Position numbers and translations under genes: made by a program | Assembly (NCBI RefSeq): GCF_029962835.1 | Contig: NC_080577.1 | Location: forward strand, 7,230,501-7,294,500 | Length of the DNA: 64,000 bases | Origin: Magnolia sinica | Lineage: Eukaryota > Streptophyta > Magnoliopsida > Magnoliales > Magnoliaceae | Reading direction: 5' to 3' | The notes under the pieces: model-generated | Databases searched by the model: none | The model's input: the letters and a program-made list of their open reading frames with translations, nothing else | Told to the model about the DNA's origin: nothing | In this document: one piece after another, positions 20,152 to 33,921 of the stretch | Position numbering within the stretch: position 1 is the first letter of the stretch | Layout of the letters: each line of letters begins with the position of its first letter

Positions 20152-22961
20152 TGTAACAACTCGTCCAACCAGTACAGTGTCTTGGGGCGTCCACGTAGGA
20201 TTTTCCACAGGACCGATCGTCCCAGGGGTACCATAAGCTAATTAACCCAGGGTTAGCCCATTTGAATAAACCAGGGAATCATAGAGTTCACTGGGCTTGT
20301 GGACCATCGCGGACCGCAAACCCAGTGGACACCCAAAAGTGGGATCTGGCACTGACTAAATGCACCCCACCAATGCCAAGACCAAAATCTGGCGCTTGCA
20401 AGTGAAGCCGAGATACGAGGCTATCCAACCATCGGATCTCTTCCATATTTACGGTGGAGGTCTAATGGATTTTTTCTACACCCGTCCACCAACTCTGGGA
20501 CCCGATCGTGGGACGGTGACCGTCGATCACAAATCGGACCCGTACAATCAAGCCATAGGTCCGATCGTCCCCAAATTTTGCATGGGCCTTCATCGGGCCA
20601 TGAAGCCTTTGTCCTAGAAATTTTATAGCCAGAGGGCCATCGGAACCATTCCAAACACCAAAAGGGACCCCTCAGGGCCGTTTAAAGGTCAGAACCGTTG
20701 ACTCAAACTCCACAACCGTCCATCCGTTTGTTCTCAAATTTTACACGGGCCCTAAACGGGCCATAGGGCACCTACCCACCAAATTTGGTGGCCAAAGGAG
20801 CATTAGGGTCACACCAACTCCCAAAATGATCTCTAGTAGGCTAATTTGGGAATTTGAGGAAACTTGGGGCTAAGGGGCCCAAGTCTAGAGAATAAACCCT
20901 AGCTCCCATAACTCTCTCTCAATTCCTACAACCACCAAGAGAGAAAGAGAGTAAAGGAGAGTGAAGAGGAGGAAAGAAAGAAGGAGGAGATCCAAGGTGG
21001 ACCCTAGATCAAGGTGCGGCCCCAAGAAAGCCAACCCTTCCAACTCTTTGGCACTCTTATAAGGAGAAACTCTCCTCCTTGACTTCAACAACCAACCGTG
21101 GGTTGCCTAGGTAAGGTTTTCACCCATTTTTCATAAAAATTTATGTAGGAAGGTGGGTTTGGATTGAAATTCTAACATGCAAGAGCTTGGTTTAGGGATT
21201 CTGACCGATCGACCTGGAAGCCCTCTTTCCTAAGGCGTTTTCCGAATCTCCAACGAACCATATGTGCGGACTATTACTCCTAGGTGGCTTAGCACCAATT
21301 TCAATATGAGTTTAATGATTTTGACTGTTTTGTTGATGCATTTAGAGAATATAGAGAAAACCTAGGAATTTATATTTATTTAGAGTGGTTTGGAATTGTA
21401 TGTTTTATTTAATTTCTCCACATGATGTTGTTCTTGCTTCTTACATGACTTGATGCAAATTTGATGATGACTTGTTGGATTGCTCATATGATGATGCCCT
21501 ATAGCATGCATACCTTATTTATTTCATGTGTAATTTGTTTCCATGAGTTGTAGGAAGTAAGCAACTTCCTCACCAACACACCCAACACACATGCACCATT
21601 ACTCATAAATTGTGTTAGCTTGCTTAATAGTTGAATCTGAATTATATGATTGAGGTGTGAGAACATGATGATGATTTCGCTAGTTGATATCCCTGTCCGT
21701 TGACATGTTGTGGGCCACCACCCAAACACTTGGGTTGGCCAAGAAAACAAGGAAAGTTAAGGCGGTCTCGTTGGTAGGACCACCATGAGGCTAAACCCAT
21801 GGATTTGGGCGAGTACGTGTGGGCGACTGTAGTTAGACTACATGGGTTGCTTGCACCTGATGTCGTTCCGCCATGCACTTGCCTGGACTCGTGCGGTCTA
21901 GCCTACTGTCTGAACCTGGGACACCCTACAACCATTGTAGCTCACCAATAACCCACTTGAAATTGGTCCACAGCCTCGTGAGCCGGGCATGGTGGAATGG
22001 GACAGTGTCGGGGCTGTCGGCCTACGTTGTTGTACCGCGTCTCCCCGTAGTGACCACGAGCGATCCCTTTCTATTGGCACTCCTCATGTGCTTAAAGTCG
22101 GAGATGAGGAACCCAACGGGATCACGGACCGCGGGGCCTCGGCCTCATGCATTGGGGGGTCTTGGCCTCGCACCCAGATTAGGGCATTAATACGTGGGGT
22201 GTTCCAGATTCCCCAATTGGCTGGATGAATGAACCTAACTAATAACTTGGCTAACACGATCGCATTGCATCGCACTAGTTAGGTTGGCGACTCCGCAGTC
22301 GAGGTCGCACTGAGGGAGTGTTGGCATTGGCGATCGTTAGATGGTGTCGCACGAGGGAGCGTTGTAGTGAGGGTATGCATCATTTCATACTGCATACATA
22401 CGCATTAAAAAGATTACTTAGATGTATGCGGTTGTCTGCTTTTCATTAAGATCATATTAAAATTGATGTCTGTGATAACTTAAGTTTAATAGCACCCACT
22501 GAGCTGATCACTCACTCCCACTCTGGGACGGTGTTTAAAACACCAACCAGACACATTCATAGATGCAGGTGACTTGGACTGGAGGAGCTTGGCGAGGCGA
22601 GCTTGGACGAGGAGGTTGAGCTACATACTTCCAGTTGATGGAGGGTTCTCCGCCTGCTTGATCGGTGGGATTGGAATGGCTGGGCAGTGGGCTCAGTCCT
22701 ATTCTTTTGAACATAATATTCTTTTGTTGTTTGGGTTGGGCAACGTCTTGTGCGACCCATTTATATTTTGGACCTGTATATATATATATATATGACAGAC
22801 CTCTTTTATTTCAGCAGACCTACGTGTTTTATGCTTCATGTTCAGGAGATTCCAGGCTACGCATTTAGACTGGATCGCATATTGATAAAAATTGGATATA
22901 AGTGACCTCAGGAACTCGGGAGTCGGGTATATGCACGACCCCCGAATTCCAGGGTGTTACA
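20152..22961 (+). mobile_element. Solo LTR of a large LTR retrotransposon (2.8 kb)
   Basis: The segment begins TGTAACAACTCG and ends CAGGGTGTTACA, ends typical of long-LTR plant Gypsy elements (Tekay/Del-like). It is flanked by a perfect 5-bp duplication ATATC at 20147-20151 and 22962-22966. There is no internal domain, no second LTR and no coding sequence, so it is a product of LTR-LTR recombination. A (TA)n tract lies near 22779. The strand given assumes the TG..CA orientation only. Lineage is inferred from LTR length and end sequence. Confidence 0.85.
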
Positions 22962-22966
22962 ATATC

Positions 22967-23600
22967 TGAACCCAGAGTCCTCTTGACCGCTGACTAATTG
23001 ATTTAATGTGCGTCGTACTCAGGCAATTTGAGCAAGATAAGGGATCATCCCTCATCAATGAGTTCTTTTTGCCTTGTACCAACGATTATGGAATTGACCG
23101 ATTTAAGTACTTTATATATCACCGGTGCTTTAACGTAGTATTCATCAATCAGAGTAAAAGATTTGCACATAATATAATAAATACTAGCATAAACACAATC
23201 ATTCTTTATTAATGTATTAGTCATGTTACAACTGTCGTGTTTTACGCTCTTATTAAAGTGATCGAGGTAGATGATTGGCAGGATATGACGGGAGTATCAA
23301 CAACTGAATCGGAATTCAGATGGACATGGGAATCTAATAACTTAAGGGTTTAGATATTTAATCTACTCTTAAGATAAATGTACTGCAAGAAAAGTAGCTG
23401 ACTAGTAATGAACTAGGCTAGGGAAAGTAAAATATTAGGCATGAATTTAAAGTATATATGTAAATAGATGTGTTTGGTGTGGTGCCTTGAGCTCTTCTTC
23501 GAGTGTTCTTTTTATGGCTTTCTTGAGACAATGAAAGCCCCTCCAGGCTTCTAGGTCATTCAAGGTTCCTCGTGCTGACTTTCTGAATATGCGACATTTT

Positions 23601-23641
<41 letters not shown>

Positions 23642-26545
23642 CAGCTCTTAACCGAGAAGATCTCCGAAACATTACTAGCGTCTAGATCTCAAATTTTCAC
23701 TCCTGCACGTAGATGCCCCCCTATATGAGGAGCACATTTCACTTAATCATAGCCGTTTACAATGGTAATCTGATGTGGATCACTCAGTCCCCAATATAAG
23801 TGGAATTTAACAATAGATATTGATCAAATATGAGCAGGGTCACTCATCTAACTTTCCTATTCTCTTTATTCTGGATGGGTCGTGGTTGCAGACCCACTCC
23901 AAATGATGTTGTTGTTTCTCCCAATCGTGACCTAATCCAAAGCTGGATTCATTTGGAAATTGGTTCAACGTGTGGATCTCTGAAATATTTTGGATCACTA
24001 GTGGTTCTCCGAATGTCTCTAAGGAAATCTCCCATCTTGGAAGGATGGTAAGAGGTAGCCTCACAGATGAGATCATATTTATTTGTGAGATAAGATATGC
24101 TCAGATAGCAGGTCTTTTATAACCGTGCGAGATATGTCCCTCGTTTAATAAACACATCAATCATAGTCACATGGCACGAGACGATTCATCCCCTCAAATA
24201 GCCTAATAAGAGTCTGTACCGTTACAATAATGACAGAATGCGTAATACCGAAGGAAAATCGAGCATAGATCCTCTTCTAGTGCGAGTATGATTTTAATTG
24301 TACCAAACACATAGTATCTTACTATTAGTCCACGTCAGGGCGTCAAAAATGAGTGTAAACAGGTGGTAAAGCTAAGTACAATTTTTAAACCATGGTTAGA
24401 AGACCCTAATCACCAATCTTAGGCTTTTTATTTTCAATTGCACTTAGACCATTGTTGTAAGTCTCCCTTTAATTGTTGATTTATAGGAGATGATTTGAAA
24501 GGTTAGGATTTGTCCCGTCAAGTGTCAGGGAATCATCTTTCCAGCATGTGGCGCAAATAAACCAACAATCTTTTGAACAAGAACCATGAACAAACTATAA
24601 ACCTACGTGTATATCGTGCCAATCCTCACCTCGCCTGTGGGAAATGCGTCTCAACTGTTAAACCTCAGTCCCTGCACGAGGCAATCCCCATGTGTACATG
24701 TCATATTCCCATCTCAAAAGTTAATTCTTTAGGTAGGCCTGTTGAGATTTTGGTTTTAAAAAATAAATATTTTTAAAAATTTTCATTTTCCATCAAAAAC
24801 AAATTTGGAGAAACAAAGGAAAAATTTAATATTTGTTTAGTTGCATATTGAATAGAGTATGAGAAAACTTTTGATTTATAAGTCTTTGAGTGTAAGGTAT
24901 TCTTACTTGAAGAAATGAAGAGAGATGTTATGCACTGAAAACATGTGCTTGGGCACAAACAAGGGCGTGGGCAGTGTGGTTGTAGTGGCGCTAGTTGGCG
25001 CACTTTGTACTTCGCATGCGCGTATCATGTCGCTCCCTCACGACCTTATACGAACCAGACAAAATGATCTGAAAATATATCACCCTTAATGATCCACTGT
25101 TTAGATTGTTGATCTAACGATTTGAAACATTCAAAATTTAGTGCCAAAATGATTTAAAAAAATATATTTCATATATATTTTGAACCATTGATGATCACCT
25201 GGCAATGGTCTACGCCCTATATACAATATAAACTTGACATTCTGGTTCCAAAATCATCCAAGTCCAACCAATTCTATCTAATATGATCTCTCTAAATTAT
25301 TCTCAACGTATCGAATCCCATGCAAGTCCATTTGTGATTGTTGCGCGGAACATTAATAAAAAAGCTTATCTTATCATATAAGCAATTCAGGCATAACCCA
25401 ATAAGAGAAGGAAGCGAATTAAGCTTCAAAGACAATGTATTACGTACTTGATTCAGCCCGGTGTTAACTTTTTTTTTTCTTTTTTTCTTTTTTGATCTTT
25501 CCGTTTCCAATATTATTTGTATAATATTTTCCAACAGGGTAAACTCCCGTTAAAAAAAAAAAAATGAACGGTTTTACACATTCATGGCGTAAATAAATGG
25601 ACTAAATGTCCAATAATATCCGTGGACACGTTATAAGATCACCCTAACCTTTGCACACGATGAGTGGCTCCCAACTCATACACGAGTGCCTCATTTGCAC
25701 GTGTGAACCGAATACTCTCACCAACTTGCACATCATTGCTCAAGTTGACTGTACCAAATACGAAACCCAAGTCTTTAAAGTATGATATATTTACTTTGAT
25801 GGGCATGCAATTTTATCTTTCCAGTAAAAGGAATCTGAGCCGATCGTTGAGTGCCATATATCATGGACGGTAGTGGAGGTGCACTTTATACCTTTCGTTC
25901 CCTGTCTTCTTACCTTGATCTCCAATAGGAATTGCATGATTCCCGACCCGCGTGTCTGCAGAGTATACGCTAGCCGTTAGTTCCTACAAGTGGAGTCCAT
26001 GGCTAGTAATCCGGACATTGGTCTTTTGGTTTCCATGTGGATGGAATTTGCCCCTAAAAATTATCGTTGATGGACAATCACGGCCTTCTGATTTGAGGCC
26101 TAGAGGTAGACGGTTGAGAAGAGAAATGCAATAACAGTTCACGTTAAACTGAAAACAGGTCCTAATATTAGTCGTTGGGATCGTCCAATTTGAGATTATT
26201 TTAGATTATTCTCCATTCAAAGTGGGACTCAACAGACCAATGGTGTGGATTAAATATTAGTGGGCCCCACTAGTCAGGATGGAAAACTAGCGTGTACTGT
26301 GCACAGCTGCGATTTGCGTATCGTAATTCCACGCTCGAAAGCGGTGATACATGCCCTCATCTCCGAAGCTTCCTCCAGACAACAAAGTCACTCTCTTGTT
26401 CTCGGCATCGCCAAGTGGACGATGCTTTTTCCTGTGATTTTCAACGACGGTGCAGTATAATGCCGAAAGTACCCTCAGCTTCACCTCCGCTGCAGTGTTA
26501 CCATACACGTGAATGGACGAGACTTGCCTCTAACCCATATAACCT
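22967..26545. other. Intergenic, no recognisable gene
   Basis: A perfect (TA)n tract occupies 23603-23640. Otherwise I see AT-rich single-copy-looking sequence with short chance ORFs, no splice-connected coding signal, and no paired inverted repeat that I could recognise. Confidence 0.5.
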
Positions 26546-27372
26546 CGGAAACGGATTGGCTACTCCCCCTGCCATCATCCCCGTGGTCGGTGATCGGTGC
26601 TCTGTGGGCCCCCCCATGATGTATGTGTTTCATCCATTCTGTTCATCTATTTTTAGAGATCATTTTAGTTTTTGATTCTTAAAATGAGAAAGATATAAAT
26701 CTCAGGTGGACCACACCACATGAAAACAATAGTTATTGGATATCCACCATTAAAATCCTCTTAAGGCCTACTGTACTGTTTATTTGACATCCAATCTGTT
26801 GATTAGGTCATACAGGCCCAGATGAAGGGAAAAAAACAAAAATCAGCTTGATTCAAAGCTTTAATGGCCCCCAAAACGTTTTTAATGGTCAATACTCATT
26901 CAACCATGATGTATTTGTTTCATCCATGCCGTCCATCTATTTTTACAGATCATTTTATGATATGAGACAAAAAATGACGTATATCACAATCTCAAGTGAC
27001 TACATTAAAGGAAAAAGTGTTGAATGAGCGTTGACCATTAAAAATTTTTTGGGGGCCATAAAAGTTTTGGATCAAGCTGATTTTTGTTTTTTACCTTCAT
27101 TGAGGCCTGTATGACCTAATTAACAGATTGGATGTCAAATAAACAGTACAGTGGGCCTTAGGAGGATTTTAATGGTGGATATCCAATCACTATTGTTTTC
27201 CTGTGGTGTGGTCCACCTGAGATTTATATCCCCCTTATTTTTTGGATCAAGCTCTAAAATGATCTGTAAAAATGGATTAATAGAATGGATAAAACACATA
27301 CATCATAGTGGGGCCCACAGATCACCGACCACCAGGTGGCAGGGAGAGTTGCCAATCCGTTCCCGTTTCCAC
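26546..27372. mobile_element. Long foldback element with ~350-bp arms
   Basis: The left arm starts near GGAAACGGATTGGCTAC (26548) and the right arm ends near GCCAATCCGTTCCC (27352-27366). The two arms match nearly throughout, through GGTCGGTGATC, ATGATGTATGTGTTT, AATGGTGGATATCCAAT and AACAGTACAGTGGGCCTTA (reversed on the left). The centre near 26900-27030 is a second, nested inverted copy of the same ATGATGTATTTGTTTCATCC wording. Ends of this kind suggest a Mutator-like non-autonomous element. No ORF. RNA across it would fold into a long hairpin. Confidence 0.7.
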
Positions 27373-27429
27373 TCTGACCTCGGATGCGGATTTCCTGCCA
27401 AAGCCCTTCGCAGCGAGTTCCTGCGCTGG

Positions 27430-27857
27430 AAACTTAGGTGGGGCCTACCGTGATGTTTGTGATAAATTCACCCCGTCTATCAGTTTTATGAGCTCATTTT
27501 ATGACCTAAGACCAAAATTGAGGAGGATCATAGGTTGTAGTGGGCCGCATTAAAGGCAAAAGGAGGGTAGGGAAATTCCTACCATTGAAACCTCCCTGGG
27601 TCGGCAGTGCTGTTTACATGCCATCCATACTGTTCATAACGTCATTCCTACTGGCATGAACTAAAAATTTTTATCCTGATTGAAAACTTTTATGGCCTTA
27701 CAAATATTTTAACTGTGGATGTTCAATCCTCAAAGTTTTAGGCCCATTTGAGTACGAGATCCTGCTCATTTTTGGCCTTATGTCCTAAAATGAGCTCACA
27801 AAATGGATAAATAGGGTGGATTTTTCACAAACATCGCAGTGAGCCCCACTTAGGTTT
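27430..27857. mobile_element. Foldback element abutting the previous one
   Basis: The left arm AAACTTAGGTGGGGCC, then GTGATGTTTGTGATAAATTCACC, pairs with the right arm ending GGATTTTTCACAAACATCGC and GAGCCCCACTTAGGTTT. A related, more diverged copy is at about 36940-37455 (ACCTACGTGGGACTCACCGTGATATTTGCGAG on its left side). Non-coding. Confidence 0.6.
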
Positions 27858-29652
27858 GAAAGCAGAGTGTGCCCAACACCACCAAATGTGTTCAGGTGGC
27901 AAAGTTCCTTGTCCCACAATGATTTTTGTGTTATACGTCCATTTATCATATTATTTTACGACATAAGCCCAAACATAAGGCAAATTCAAAACTCGAGTGA
28001 ATCACCTCATAAAGAAATGGAGATTAAAGGTTTATCATTGAAAACTCCCCATTTGCAACCGAAGTTTTAGATCAAGCTAGCATTTGTATTCTCATCATCG
28101 TATTTATATGATCTCATGAACAGGTTTGATGGCACACAGATATTACGGTAGGCTTGAGAAAGGTTTCAACACTTGGTGTAGCCACTTAAGATTTGTATCT
28201 GTATATTTTTTAGCCCATACCCTAAAATAATCTCATAAAATAGATGGAAGACATGGATATAACACATCCACCGTAGCAGGGCCACAAAATTTAGCCACAC
28301 CAACCCACTAGGAAATCTGCTTCCAATAACCCCAATCTCTATAAGGCCATATTTGTGTTATACCTACTTTGTTGTGCTTTGTTTATTGCCGAAATAATGG
28401 GGATGAAAGCACCCATCGAAGGAATCGATCTATAGGGCTAACCATATGTATTCCATTTAACATGTTAATAAGGTCCACCTGTATGAAGGGAAACTACAAG
28501 TATAACCATGATCCAAAACTTTTGTGACCCACTAAGGTTTCAATGATGGGTGTTGGGTGTTCAATTCTCACTGGTGTGGCCCATTTGAGTTTCAGATCTC
28601 CATCATGTCTAAACTCATGCCTTAACATGCCCTGACCAAATAAACAGATGGAATGAATATAAGGCAAACATATGATGGAATCAGGATTCCATACTGAGTT
28701 AACTCGGTACACTGAGTAAACTCTGTGGGGTCTATACTAATGTACATTTTTAACCATGTGGTCTATCCATTCTATCAACTCATTTAAGGGCATGATATCA
28801 AATTTGAAACGGATCCATCAGTCGAGTGAACAACACCAAAGTAAACAATGCGAATTGAACACTTGCGATTGAGAACTTTTTAAGCTTAAGAAGTTTTGGG
28901 TCAAGCTGATATTTGTGTTTTCCCTTAAGGAATGTGTTAGATGACAAGTAAAGATTATTGTGCACCTTAGGGAAAGTTTCACTGTAGACGTGTGCTGTGG
29001 TGTGGCTCCCTTGAGCTTTGAACATGCTTCAATTTTGAAACATGGCTAAAAAAAACAAATTAACGAAATATGGGCTCACATGGTTTACTCAATGAATCCG
29101 ATTTCTGCTTGCCATAAATATAATTTTTTTGTTTTTTACATTGTGATTGGGTCATATCATCACATGTAGGAAAATCCTACTTGTAGAGGATTCTGGATAT
29201 GCCAACCGGCTCTCTATCTAATGGCTCGGCTGAGCTTCCTGTCATAGGGAGCTGTTAAACCCCGGGCTATACGCAATCCACGTCCATGTGAACGTGTGAT
29301 AGCGGGCAACCGATGAGGTACGTGGGGTCCACTTCTATCATACTATAGACCTGCTTGATTTCAGCACGAGGGGTCCAATTTCTACCAGGGCAATGATATG
29401 GGAACATGGTAGAGCCATCCATCTCTACCGTATACGTGTCAGAGTGATTCATTGTTCAGGGCCGTCCATCTAATCGACCCTGCTGTCGAAGGCAAATGGT
29501 TTAAGAAAATGTATGGATCTCATGGTCCTAGTCATCTGATCAGCGGCCTGCGTATGTATAAGTAGAACAAAGTGATTGATGAGATCGGCTATTGTGTACA
29601 ATTTTCAAACTATGGATAGGTCCCACTGGATGGACGGTCTTAAACTACCCCA
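27858..29652. other. Intergenic, repeat-rich
   Basis: No gene. The region is filled with further degraded copies of the GTGTGGCCCA / ATGGATGGA family, such as those around 28200-28280 and 28730-29000, whose arms I could not pair with confidence. Confidence 0.4.
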
Positions 29653-30412
29653 TAGAGGTGTACACGGGTCAAGTTAGCTCGTTGGCACGCTCAGATTGAC
29701 TCAGGAAAGCTTGACTCGACACAAATCGAAACTGAGTTCGAACCGAGCTAAGTCAGTTTTAATGAGCTTGAAACATTTCGAGTCGAGTTCGAGCTGGACC
29801 TAGCTTGACTTGACTCAACTTGGTATTGAGCTCAATCTTGACTCGGTTCGGCTCCGATTGACTCGGATCGATTTATGAGTGTAGTATATATAGGTTTATT
29901 TAAATAAATAAATAAATAAAACCCTTACCCCCGGCGCTCAAATTGTCTTGACTCTCACCCGTTTGTCTAACCCTGATCCCAACGCTCAAGTTATCTCACC
30001 TGTTCGTCTAAATCTAACCCCAGCACCCAAATCGTCTTGACAATTTGCCCGATTCATCTACTTCTCACATTCTCCAGTGCCCGACTGGCGATTACTCTCC
30101 TTCCTCTCCTATCTCTCTATTTTTTAGCATTTGTTTGGATGACCGGTGACTGAAAGTGAGTCTCCTCTCCTCTCTCTCTCTCTATTTTTCTAACGTCTGT
30201 TTGGTGAGTAGTGTTCGTCTGATTAACAGACCCCACCTGACCACTGGCCGAGTGGATTTGGTACAGTCGGAAACTCGACTTGAACTAAACCGAGCCGAGC
30301 TGCTAATCCAAGCTCGAAGGCCGAGCCGAGCCGAGCTCGAGCTGAGGACTCTAGCTAGCCGAGTCGAGACGAGCTGGGCAAAGCTCGGCTCGGATCAACT
30401 CGCGTACACCTA
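29653..30412. mobile_element. Non-autonomous hAT-like element, TAGAGGTGTACA ends
   Basis: The left end TAGAGGTGTACACGGGTCAA and the reversed right end TAGGTGTACGCGAGTTGATC are inverted repeats. Flanking octamers CTACCCCA (29645-29652) and GTAACCCA (30413-30420) agree at 6 of 8 positions, as in an old hAT 8-bp duplication. Both subterminal zones are packed with GACTCG, GAGCTCGAGC and AGCCGAGC motifs. No transposase ORF. Confidence 0.7.
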
Positions 30413-30420
30413 GTAACCCA

Positions 30421-31359
30421 TGTTCCAGTTGAACTGGCCCTACCGCCTTGTCTCTCCGCTGTTGGCCGCTGTAACAGTATTCATGAGGAGTAATTCTCTT
30501 CGTATTAGCAGTTTCAACTGTATTCACAGGGAATATTGCTTTACACCTCAATTTGGAAAGGTTAAAGGCATTTTGGTCATTTAAGAGGTGAGCATAAAGG
30601 TCTTTCCAATCTAAAGCAAGTGACGTCGGATATTATGACGGCATTCCACGTATGGTTTTATGCGTAAGTGCCTTTACCATGGTTTAAAGGAATCGTAAAA
30701 GCAATTGAGGTTGCCTGGTTCTTAATTTATTTACAAAACGCACCCCAGACGCATGAACCATGATGGTTAGACCAAAAGGGACCCAGGGACCGATCTTGAC
30801 CGTCTGATTAGTAGCCTACGGATGGTTGACAACCATTCTGCTGATGGTCCGAATTCAATGGGCAAAGTTGGTTGGTTGGATGTGTGGGGTGCGTTTGGGT
30901 GTTTGATCCTCAGAGGAAAAAAAAAAAGAAAAAAAAGAAAAGGAAACAAAAAATTGGATTCCTTTGATGAGAAAGCTGAGGCTGTTTGGATGGATGGAAA
31001 AACATGGATTTGGTAACATAATCTCTTAATAGCAATTTCTCAATGTAAAAAACAAGGTAACCATTATCTGATATTGTTGAGGTTCCAATTGCATCAAAAT
31101 GTTGTTAGGCTGAATGGCGGAATAGAAGGATTGTCTACATATCAATTATAAAAATCATGAAATTAAATCTTAAACATGTAGCTGAATGTGAATTGATGAG
31201 CCTAACCTTCCACAGCTTAAAACCTTCTGAAAACCTTTTCTAATAGGATTTGAGTTTTCATTATACCTGCAAGGTGACCAATACCTCTATTGAATTGTTA
31301 TAACTACTCATGTTTAACTAAAGTACTACTGGTACATAACAGTCCAAGTGCACCATTAT
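30421..31359. other. Intergenic, nothing recognised
   Basis: A purine-rich run (30912-30952) is the only compositional feature. No coding signal or paired repeat was seen. Confidence 0.5.
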
Positions 31360-31367
31360 ATTATGTA

Positions 31368-31975
31368 TAGAGGTGGGCAGGATCTGACCTGACTCGTCGG
31401 ATCCGACTCGACTGAACCAATTAGATCCAACTCGACCTGAACCGAAAGCCAGGGTCGGGTCGGATCGAGTAGACCCACTCGGATTTGATGCCCAACCGAG
31501 TCGAGTTCGGGTCACGTATCAACTCGATTCGAAATCTGATCCGATCCGAAACCTGATTTGGACCGAAATTGGGTAGTATAAAGTCAATTTATTTTTTTTA
31601 ACCTTTATCCTTCATCTACTCGAATCTTAACCCTACCCAAGCCGGTGTCGCACCAAACTTGATTGAAATCTAGGTCACTCAGCAACTCAATACCCTATCT
31701 TCACCGGTCATCCTCGTTCATTCATTAGGTAAGTTCCATTTATATTTTTTTCTGTGTATTTTTGAGCTCCTACCCTGGCTTGGGACTTCGGGTGCAACCA
31801 TGCAGGACGCTGGTGGCTCGCCCTGGCTCGGGACCTCGATTGTGGCTCGCCCTGGCTCGAGACCTCGATCGTGGCCCGCCCTGGATTGGGATGGACACGG
31901 ATTAGCTACTGTACATGATGGTGGGTCCTGCCTTGGCTCACTGGTGATCCTACTTGATAATTTCAATTTCCAAGT

Positions 31976-32010
<35 letters not shown>

Positions 32011-32428
32011 AGTTGAAAGATCAAGATTAAGGCACTTGTTATTTAATTCATTATTTAATCGATTTTATTTCTCTTAAATATATTTTAAATATGAAAATTT
32101 AGTTATTTATTAACTTAGGAAAGTTACCCTTAATTTCTTCTTTTTAAAAAAAAAAAAAAAAATTTAAAAAATTTCCATATTTTTTTATTTTTTTATTTTT
32201 TCAAAAAATAAAAAATTAAACAAAAGACTTAGTTTGAATCATATCCAACTTGATTCGACTCAGTTCGGACTCGGTTCGGGTCAAGCCATCAAGAAATCGG
32301 TTCTAATCGAGTCAGTCCCTACTGGACTTGGGCCCAAATCAGATCAATTTCAAGTCGGGTACTTGCAAAAATCGGATCGAGCCAAGCTAGACCTAATATG
32401 GTCTGACTTGACTTGATGTCCACCTCTA
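31368..32428. mobile_element. Non-autonomous hAT-like element with perfect 8-bp duplication
   Basis: The left end TAGAGGTGGGCAGGATCTGA and the reversed right end TAGAGGTGGACATCAAGTCA are inverted repeats. ATTATGTA flanks it perfectly at 31360-31367 and 32429-32436. Subterminal zones are full of GACTCG / GGTTCGGGTC motifs. The middle holds a (CT)n tract (31977-32006) and an A/T-only stretch. No ORF for a transposase. Same family as 29653-30412. Confidence 0.85.
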
Positions 32429-32436
32429 ATTATGTA

Positions 32437-33914
32437 TCTACGTTGATCACAATTATCGTGGGGTCCACCAATATACTCAATCTAAATATCTAACAACCAT
32501 ATCATCCAAAGCATTGCACACATGAGGCTCACTTCATAGAAGTCTTACGAACATGCTCTGAAATTTTCTAATCTATAGTTGTAAAAGTACCATTAAAATA
32601 ATCATACATAATCATTACCTACTCCACATAATCCAAATGAACCCCACGCGCCAAACATGCCCATCATATTTTGGTCAATGACCAACTCATGGAGCCTAGT
32701 GTTTGTTAATTCCTAGGCGCTTTGTGTAACATATATGTGGCAACAAGTTAAGCTTAGTCGCCCCAAAGGAATATCTTGCAAAACCTAGCTTGGACTGTCC
32801 ATGACAAACCTTAGAACCTAGTCTCAAGACCAACTCATAGACCATCACTTTAAGCTCAAACCTGACTAGTATCAGGACCTGAACCCACCAAGCCAGCCCT
32901 AGCCATTACCACTCGTACTCAACCATAGGCCCATACTGTGCTAACTCAGGACATGGAACACTATTTCTTTTCTTTTCTACAGAAGAAATTATAAATTTTA
33001 AGTTCAGTAAGGTATCATCTTATACAAGAGAGTTCGAGCACCTACAAACCAGACGTGAGGGACCACTGAAGGTTTATATATATATATATCTTTCATTGTT
33101 TTTACTTGTGTTTGTTGATTTTCTATATCCATTTTTGTTATTTTGGATTTGGTAAGTTACATTTTTAGTTTTATTTTTCCAAGCACTCATGGTTCTTTTA
33201 TTGGAAAAAAAAAAAGAGGTAAAGAACAATTCAGAAAATGGAAGAAATAACTAAAAAAGATACTCTCAAAAATCACGGCACCTCACCAAATATCTTTACT
33301 TGTTTTTTTATTACTATTATTATTTTTTTTGTTTTTTATTTTATTTTTTAACCTATACTATTGGAGAAGATATGAAATCTGATTTAGTAGGAAACTAAGA
33401 TGAATAAATGCATTTGACAATCTTAAGTGTCAAAGCAATGATGTGCATTTTTAAATAAATGTACCAATGATATGATCATTTAGCAGATCACGTTGAACAT
33501 GACAATTAAAATAAGTATCCAAACATAACATTATGCACCAATCATAGGCATGTTGTTTGTAGACTTTTTTCTTTGATTTATTAATTGAAATTATTTATAA
33601 GACATGGTAACAATTTTCCCCATTGAAAGAGTGGAAGGGTGGAAAAGTATTCATGTTGCCAATCCTAGTTAGGTGAGGCTTAGATGATGATGATAACATT
33701 TTTTTTTTTTTCATACCCTTCAATATGATCACATTTCAAATTCCCTTTTATTCTTTACAAATATTCTCTCTATGTTTTGAAGCATTGGATTTTCTTTGAC
33801 GTATATAGACCTCTACATATTCAATAGGGTTTTGATAGCAAGCATACATATTCGATAGGATCCCAAGTCCAAATTAGGCATAAATTCATAGCATTAGGGC
33901 CTGTTTGGCCAATG
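32437..33914. other. Intergenic, AT-rich; RTE tail near 33645-33695
   Basis: No gene. AATCCTAGTTAGGTGAGGCTTAGATGATGATGATAAC, near 33660-33697, is an RTE LINE 3' end with its GATGAT tail. (TA)n lies at 33074-33090 and there are several T-runs. Otherwise nothing assigned. Confidence 0.45.
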
Positions 33915-33921
33915 GTATTAA

